A stretch of DNA of 64,000 bases. Source: Entoloma clypeatum (taxonomy: Eukaryota > Basidiomycota > Agaricomycetes > Agaricales > Entolomataceae). Positions 58,664 through 64,000 of the stretch are shown here, in pieces; the first letter of the stretch is position 1, and each line of letters begins with the position of its first letter. The translations under genes were made by a program, and so were the position numbers. The notes beneath the pieces were generated by a model. It did not search any database. It was given only the letters and a program-made list of their open reading frames with translations, and had not been told where the DNA came from. The stretch is from the NCBI GenBank assembly GCA_963565915.1, contig OY751495.1:2046001-2110000 (forward strand), written 5' to 3'.

Positions 58664-59347
58664 GACGCGGTTTCTGCAGGAGAGCTTCTTTAGGTGCAAA
58701 TGCACTGGAGGCAAGCTGGCAAGAGATTCAACCGCCCCTGTGGGGGTGGTATGGAAGGCTCCCAGGATCCACAGGGCTGCGCGCCTCTGCACTCTGGAGA
58801 TAGACTTGATGACCCCCTTATTACGGGCGCCATCGAAGTTCCATAGATTGGCCCCATATAGAGCAATCAGTAGAATACACGATCGGTATAGGGTGCATTT
58901 GTGTTTGGGCGTGAGTCCTCGGACTGAATTTCCCAGTGATAATAAGGCTCCTGTTGTGGAGAATGCCTTAGTGGCGTACCATTTAGCATGCTCGGTGAAG
59001 AGGAGCTTACGGTCGAAGAAGAACCCCAGGTACCTCCAGAAGGTCTTGGGCACAAGAGGGGAGTCGCCTGTGAAGGGCGCATATCCTAGGTCAACCGGGG
59101 GGTTGTCGTCACCATTCTTCCTGGAGAAATGGAATGCCTCCAATTTAGAGTGTTTGAGGACAAGCCCAAGGGCTGTAGTCAACTCAAACAGACATTTGTA
59201 TGCCTTTTTTAGTTTGGCGAGGTTGTCTTTCCACGTTTCAGACTGGACTATAATGGTCCCGTCGTCTATGTAGGAAATGAGGCTAGCCTGTGATTGTTCT
59301 GCGTGAAATGCATACATCAGCAGGGCAAGATATATGGATGAGAGCAT

Positions 59348-59907
59348 TGTCATAACCATGCAATTCATACATCCGACACATCCAATGACTCCGACGTTTT
59401 ATCTGGTCCGACATCCGATGATCTTCATAATAGTACTTATTGACATCTCTACTAGTTAACATTCTGATTATGCTGACAAGTAGACATCTTGATGTTGATT
59501 TTGCATTTGCTCCTCTCCGTACTCCGATTGCTCCGATGAGTAACTCCGACATCCACACTTACCTATAGTAGTTACTGACCCACTTCTGGTTTACTATAAG
59601 TAGTATAAATTCTGTCGTAGTTCCTCAGTTCGAATATTATACGTCACTATACGTTGCCATACGTTCCACCAATCTATTCCTTTGCCTTTCGTCCTCATCC
59701 TCCTTCTCACGTCTCCACCTCCGCACATCCGCTCCTCTCACCCTCCGAAATCTAGGACCACGTCAAAGAATGGGGCGCAACACATAAGTTGAAGCCAGGT
59801 CCTTTCTGCAAGACGTCGGACTTGTCGCATCCGTTCATCCGCTACTCCGCTCCGACTGCTCCGATGCATCCGACGTTTTCCAACATTGAAAAACACGCTA
59901 CGTGACA
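59348..59907 (+). repeat. solo LTR related to gypsy-3/gypsy-1
   Basis: 560 bases, TGTCA to TGACA, target duplication AGCAT at 59343-59347 and 59908-59912. Shares TAGTTCCTCAGTTCGAATAT with the gypsy-3 LTR and CGCAACACATAAGTTGAAGCCA with gypsy-1 and gypsy-3. Rich in CTCCGAC. Confidence 0.9.
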
Positions 59908-60423
59908 AGCATGGGGGAGAGGGCAGAGCCCTGACCCATGCCAATGTCCACAGAGAAGAGGTCCGGGAGGTCGTCCTCCCAGGCATATTGAGTCTGTCTC
60001 CCTATTAGGTAGTTGGAGAAGAAGTCCATGACAGTGTCGGGGAACCCCATCCTATCTAATATGAGCACGATAACCGAGTGGTTTAGAGAGGGAAAGTATT
60101 GTGCCAAGTCAATGGCAACAACACTGGTCTTGAGTTTCCTTGACCACCCTGCACGAATGAGGTGGGTGAGGAATTGTCCGGCATCTTCAGTGGAGTTCTG
60201 GCGAACCCCTCTGAATTGTCCTGGGTGTAGCAGACCGTAGCGGGCCAAAGTTTAGGCCCCCCCCTTGTGGGAGGAGCCTGGGTAATGATGTATCCGACGT
60301 AGGCAGCCCAAAGGGCGCTCAAGACGTAGCGGTATGAAGGCATATGGAAGCTAGACTAACCTGGTTAAGAGACGTTAGTGGAATGAAGAAGCTAACTAGC
60401 TACAACGTCTCAGAGAACTGGGG

Positions 60424-60624
60424 TGTTCAAGAGTTAGGATTCATCGTACTAAATACATGGGTATTTATACTAATCCAATATGCGCACGGACCATTGTACA
60501 AACAATGCATAAACAAGTCATGCGTCCGTGGTTGTACCATAAACTTACATATATGGTAATAGTGACTTATAGTCACTTCCTGTGACAAGCACATGGTGCG
60601 ACATATCTGGCGATATGTTCAACA
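60424..60624 (-). repeat. copia-2 3' LTR (left end uncertain)
   Basis: Ends ATGTTCAACA at 60624, next to CTCCCCCTCAC, a minus-strand purine tract. The left end is either TGTTCAAGAG at 60424 or further left near 60345. The minus-strand TATA at about 60463-60455 favours the longer version. Confidence 0.6.
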
Positions 60625-60631
60625 CTCCCCC

Positions 60632-63600
60632 TCACTTAGAATCCCAGGTAGGTTTCGTAAGTGGAGTATAAGGCTCTTTAAACTCCATTCGGAGTAGAGC
60701 GCGGAATTTTTCAAATTCCTGGCGACCAAGTGGCTTGGTAAACATATCAGCCGGATTCTCTGTTCCCGGAACGAACCGTGGTTCGATCAATCCATCTTGA
60801 ACTCTATCGCGTATAGCAAAATGATGGATTGCCATATGTTTGGTTCTGCCTTCAGTGACTGGGTTTTGCGCATTGAAAATCGCGCCTTGGTTATCTACAT
60901 GGAATGGCATTTTGGTAATGTCCTGTAGTCCAAGCTCTTTGAAGAGATGAGTAACCCATTCGCACTCCCGCGAACATTCACTGGCAGCAACCATTTCCGC
61001 CTCAGTGGACGAATGTGCCACTGTCTTTTGCTTGCGACTTTTCCAAAGAACAAGTCCTCCTGCAAGCTTAAGGAAATATCCCGATTGGGATTTTCTATCA
61101 GATGGGTCTGATGCCCAGTCTGAATCTGTCCATGCTTCAAAGGAAGCCTTGGATCGACCATCATAAATTATAGAATAGTCTTGAGTACCGACAAGATATC
61201 TGATAATCCGTAGAGCGTATTTCTCATGCTCTTTGGAAGGGTTCGCAGACATTTGTGACATTTTTGCAACTGCAAAAGCAATGTCCGGTCTCGTTCCAAT
61301 GGACAAGTACAACAACGATCCAATGATCATTTGGTACCTCGTTTTGAGTGTGGGATCCACCTCCCCCTCATTTGGTGCAGGGTAATAACCCTTTGGGAGT
61401 GGAGTGTCAGCAGCCTTTGCATTTTCTAAGCCAAAGCGCTTAATGATCTTCTTCAGGTATTCTGACTGATCGATTGTTACGATCTGCTTTTCTGAATCTT
61501 GTCGTATTCTCATACGCAAGAATTCTTTAGCAATACCAAGATCACGACTTTCCCATTTATTTTTAAAGTCAGATTTTATCTTGCGAACAAGATCTGGGTT
61601 TGATCCCATGAACAGGCCGTCATCAACATAGATCAAAGCGATTATCAAATCACCTGATTGTTTGTTGTGGTAAACAAAGACGCCTGAGTCAGTTCTACAT
61701 CGAGTAAAACCTAGCTTCTCCATTGATGCATTGAGCGTGATCCACCACGCTCTTGCAGCCTGTTTAAGGCCATAGAGTGCTTTTAATAAACGGATGACCT
61801 TCCGTTCTTGGCCTTTGACAACAAAGCCTTCGGGTTGATTCATATAGATTTCTTCATCGAGCTCTCCATAGAGAAAAGCTGATTTGACATCTACTCCTTC
61901 AATCACCCATCCTTCAAGCGCAGCTACAGCGAAGAGGATCCGGATAGTCTCGAAACGTATCACAGGTGAGAAGATCTCATCAAAATTGATACCCTCGATC
62001 TGTGAGAAACCCTTGGCAACGAGTCGTGCCTTCTTTCGTCCGTCAGTTTTGACGTCGAATACCCATCGATTTCTGATGGTTTTACGACCTTTAGGCAGGT
62101 CAACCAACTTAAAGACATTGCGCTTCCGGAGGGCTTCTAATTCCTCACGGCATGCTGCTTTCCATTCAAGCTTTTCCTTTTCAGGTAGCTTATTTATGTC
62201 CTTCATTTGCCAAGACTTTGGGTCTTGTGGAATTTCGTCATATGCAGGGATTGCTTTAGATAGCAAGTGCGCAAGCATTTGTGACTGTCCTCCCCCTTCC
62301 CTAATATAGAGTAATTCCTCCATATCTATATCCGGATTCGGATTGGAACTGTTCTGATACATCTGAGGATCAGCGGAGCTAGTTGATGGAACAGCGCCAG
62401 ATTGCTGGGGTCTGGTCTCCGATCGGGGATTATAGGCGTATCGCCGTGAATCCTCCTGAACGGTTCTGCTCCAATCACGCTGATTTTGACGCAAGGCCTC
62501 AGCCGGGTTGTTCCCGTAAACATTTCCAGGACGCTGGGGTATAACCCGAGTACGACGAGGACGATCAGTTTGTGGACGATAATCGCCTGGTAAGGTACGA
62601 TCATCGTTTGGTGCATCTATGCGCACACGTTTCCCTGGATTGCGAGTCCGGGGAACCCACTGCTGATTCTCAGCGGTGTCCTGTCTGTTTGTTCCATCAG
62701 AAGTCTGACTGGAACCTTTGGGAAGCTGACCAGTTTGGTCGCTATTTGTATCAGGGAGGTTATGATTGTCATCATGGGTTCCTGGATTAGACGGGTAATG
62801 TGAACCGCCAGGACCATGTGCATCATTGTCTTCCGAATGGAAATCGTCGGTTGGTAAATCAGACGGGCCATCATGTCCATTTACATCATCGTTTCCCATA
62901 TCGTCTGATGTTGGATCATGGTATTGTGTTATCGAAGGTATTTTGTTCATTGTAGAACATTTTGGGAACAGCTGTTCATCAAACATTGCTGTGACACCTA
63001 TGAAGACTACATTGTTTGGAATTCGCATAAACCGGTAACCTTTAGTTCCAGTTTTAAATCCGATGAAGATCATCAGCTTGGATTTAGCGGTGGTAGTACA
63101 AATTTCTTTTGGAAGAAAGACGTAAGCTCCACATCCAAAAACGTGTAGGTTCAACACATCAGGCTTTTCCTTTTTAAGGGACTCATACGGAGTAAGCCAT
63201 CCATGTCTTTTCAATGGAGTTCGGTTATACAAGTGAAGTGCATGTTCTACCGCAAATTGAATCCATATTTCGGGTAGGCAAGCATCATGCAACATAGCAA
63301 GTGCCTTATCCATTAAAGTTCTGTTAAAACGTTCCGCTCGACCGTTTTGTTGTGGCTGGTGCGGCACAGTAACTTCACCCTGGATTCCCATCTCACGCAT
63401 ATCTGCTTGGAAAGGGACAAACTCACCGCCGCCATCAAAACGCCAAGTTTTAATTGTCGTATTGAATTGGTTTTTAACCATGGCATTAAAATCACGAAGT
63501 GCAGAGTGTGCATCGGATTTTAGTCTCAATAAAGAGATCCAGGCGTGTGATGTGTAGTCATCAACAAAGCTGATATAATAATTATATTTGCTATAAGTCG

Positions 63601-64000
63601 CCTTCTTGAATTGCTTTAAATCCGAATGGATTAGCTCAAGAGGTGCTTTAGCGCGTGTCTGAGATGGTGGGAAAGATTTTGAAGGCATCTTTCCAAGAGC
63701 GCATCCTTTGCAGGGTCGCTCAGTGAACGGTTTGTCCACTCCATTGAAACCTTTGACATGTTTAGAAGCATGTCGTAGTACTTCATGTGAAGGGTGTCCG
63801 AATCGCTTGTGCCAGGTGTCATAATCAACAGATTGTGAGACACTAAGACTAACCAAGTGTATTCGTTCCTCTTTAATGATCGTGGCATTTAGCCAGTAAA
63901 TCGATTCATTTGCCTTATGAGGATAACACATAAACAAAGGAAGACCTGAATTGGTCTTTAGCGCGATCGAACCAAATCGTCCGCTAATTTCATTTCCTTG
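60632..64000 (-). CDS. copia-2 Gag-Pol polyprotein, intact, continues past window edge
   Basis: More than 1100 residues, open from 60632 through the right edge. Order: pre-integrase zinc motif (WHKRFGHPSHEVL to CKGCALGKMPS), integrase (IHSDLKQF, FVDDYTSHAW, NGRAERFNRTL), a Pro/Asn/Asp-rich linker, reverse transcriptase (NQPEGFVVKGQ, LIYVDDGLFMGSN) and RNase H (AWTDSDWASDPSDRKS, ending ADMFTKPLGRQEF). Standard Ty1/Copia order. No stop or frameshift is seen, so this copy may be active if its upstream part is intact. Only the 3' LTR is in view. Confidence 0.92.
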   Translation of the reverse strand, partial: QGNEISGRFGSIALKTNSGLPLFMCYPHKANESIYWLNATIIKEERIHLVSLSVSQSVDYDTWHKRFGHPSHEVLRHASKHVKGFNGVDKPFTERPCKGCALGKMPSKSFPPSQTRAKAPLELIHSDLKQFKKATYSKYNYYISFVDDYTSHAWISLLRLKSDAHSALRDFNAMVKNQFNTTIKTWRFDGGGEFVPFQADMREMGIQGEVTVPHQPQQNGRAERFNRTLMDKALAMLHDACLPEIWIQFAVEHALHLYNRTPLKRHGWLTPYESLKKEKPDVLNLHVFGCGAYVFLPKEICTTTAKSKLMIFIGFKTGTKGYRFMRIPNNVVFIGVTAMFDEQLFPKCSTMNKIPSITQYHDPTSDDMGNDDVNGHDGPSDLPTDDFHSEDNDAHGPGGSHYPSNPGTHDDNHNLPDTNSDQTGQLPKGSSQTSDGTNRQDTAENQQWVPRTRNPGKRVRIDAPNDDRTLPGDYRPQTDRPRRTRVIPQRPGNVYGNNPAEALRQNQRDWSRTVQEDSRRYAYNPRSETRPQQSGAVPSTSSADPQMYQNSSNPNPDIDMEELLYIREGGGQSQMLAHLLSKAIPAYDEIPQDPKSWQMKDINKLPEKEKLEWKAACREELEALRKRNVFKLVDLPKGRKTIRNRWVFDVKTDGRKKARLVAKGFSQIEGINFDEIFSPVIRFETIRILFAVAALEGWVIEGVDVKSAFLYGELDEEIYMNQPEGFVVKGQERKVIRLLKALYGLKQAARAWWITLNASMEKLGFTRCRTDSGVFVYHNKQSGDLIIALIYVDDGLFMGSNPDLVRKIKSDFKNKWESRDLGIAKEFLRMRIRQDSEKQIVTIDQSEYLKKIIKRFGLENAKAADTPLPKGYYPAPNEGEVDPTLKTRYQMIIGSLLYLSIGTRPDIAFAVAKMSQMSANPSKEHEKYALRIIRYLVGTQDYSIIYDGRSKASFEAWTDSDWASDPSDRKSQSGYFLKLAGGLVLWKSRKQKTVAHSSTEAEMVAASECSRECEWVTHLFKELGLQDITKMPFHVDNQGAIFNAQNPVTEGRTKHMAIHHFAIRDRVQDGLIEPRFVPGTENPADMFTKPLGRQEFEKFRALLRMEFKEPYTPLTKPTWDSK

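Larger units (their letters stand above)
56656..60248 (-). pseudogene. LINE ORF2: reverse transcriptase, RNase H, zinc knuckle; split by LTR insertions
   Basis: 60248-59908: RT start with YGLLHPGQFRGVRQNSTEDAG, the first catalytic Asp in IDLAQYFPSLNH, and GQGSALSPML. The solo LTR 59348-59907 interrupts here; beyond it the frame resumes SSIYLALLMYAFHAE, with the YIDDG catalytic motif and WRYLGFFFDRKL. The second solo LTR 58230-58663 interrupts at SCRNRV; beyond it the frame resumes HMHSLAPRHM. Then RNase H (AAGGLAVSDD, IFTDSVNAIRRAT) and a C-terminal CDCG-X10-H-X4-C zinc motif. Both breaks are insertions with clean duplications, and the frame is open on both sides. Confidence 0.88.
56561..60255 (-). 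mobile_element. non-LTR (LINE) retrotransposon with RNase H, interrupted by two solo LTRs
   Basis: Minus-strand element ending in an A tail (19 T on the plus strand, 56561-56579). Carries RT and RNase H domains. The right border is near 60255: beyond it the minus-strand frame TQAPPTRG could join the copia-1 frame GPDEFVDE at 56561 through a shared GGGGCC, suggesting the LINE sits inside copia-1 with that target duplication. 5'-truncated: no upstream ORF or full RT N-terminus is present. Confidence 0.75.

Noticed and set aside
58203..59273. Plus-strand 356-residue frame
   Set aside because: Runs through a solo LTR and antisense to the LINE reverse transcriptase; a shadow.

Overview
The window comes from a basidiomycete fungus, most likely an Agaricomycete (mushroom-forming lineage). 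The evidence is genes split by many 45-80 base GT-AG introns, tyrosine-kinase-like kinases with an HGDLK catalytic loop, a fungal KRE6/SKN1 glucan-synthesis protein, a fungal SAC3, and chromodomain Ty3/Gypsy and Ty1/Copia elements. No species call is possible from sequence alone.

Layout. 0.3-5.3 kb: three tandem minus-strand TKL protein kinase genes, the middle one with an atypical active site. 6.8-9.1 kb: a 13-exon hexose-type sugar transporter. 10.5-14.8 kb: a divergent pair, an F-box/LRR-like gene (minus) and a FHA, coiled-coil, tail-anchor gene (plus). 15.2-20.2 kb: SAC3 mRNA-export factor (minus). 21.7-24.0 kb: KRE6/SKN1-type glucan-synthesis protein (minus). 26.6-30.2 kb: a membrane glycosyltransferase family 2 gene (plus). 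This left half is ordinary single-copy chromosome.

From about 30.6 kb to the right edge the window is accessory DNA. 30.8-35.1 kb holds a candidate two-gene tyrosine-recombinase (Crypton-like) element: a plus-strand gene of unknown function faces a minus-strand recombinase, and both ends carry three copies of GGGACACG in the same +,-,+ order. 35.5-40.1 kb holds small non-autonomous DNA transposons (one TA-type, two hAT-type with 8-base target duplications) and three arrays of a 20-base minisatellite, one of them inside a hAT element. 40.5-47.4 kb is a nearly intact, very young chromovirus (called gypsy-1 here; LTRs differ at 2 of 484 positions). Besides gag and pol it carries an oppositely oriented, intron-containing gene for a coiled-coil protein with a complete Zn2Cys6 cysteine pattern. 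From 47.4 kb onward is a nest of a broken second chromovirus, a broken Copia element, a non-LTR element interrupted by two solo LTRs, and a second Copia element that runs off the right edge.

The strongest candidates for something new are the antisense Zn2Cys6 gene of gypsy-1, with CGG direct-repeat clusters in its LTRs and a second degraded copy of the gene in an older neighbouring element, and the two-gene recombinase element with matching repeat clusters at both ends. Names such as gypsy-1 and copia-1 are local labels. All family calls rest on motifs read by eye; no database search was possible.
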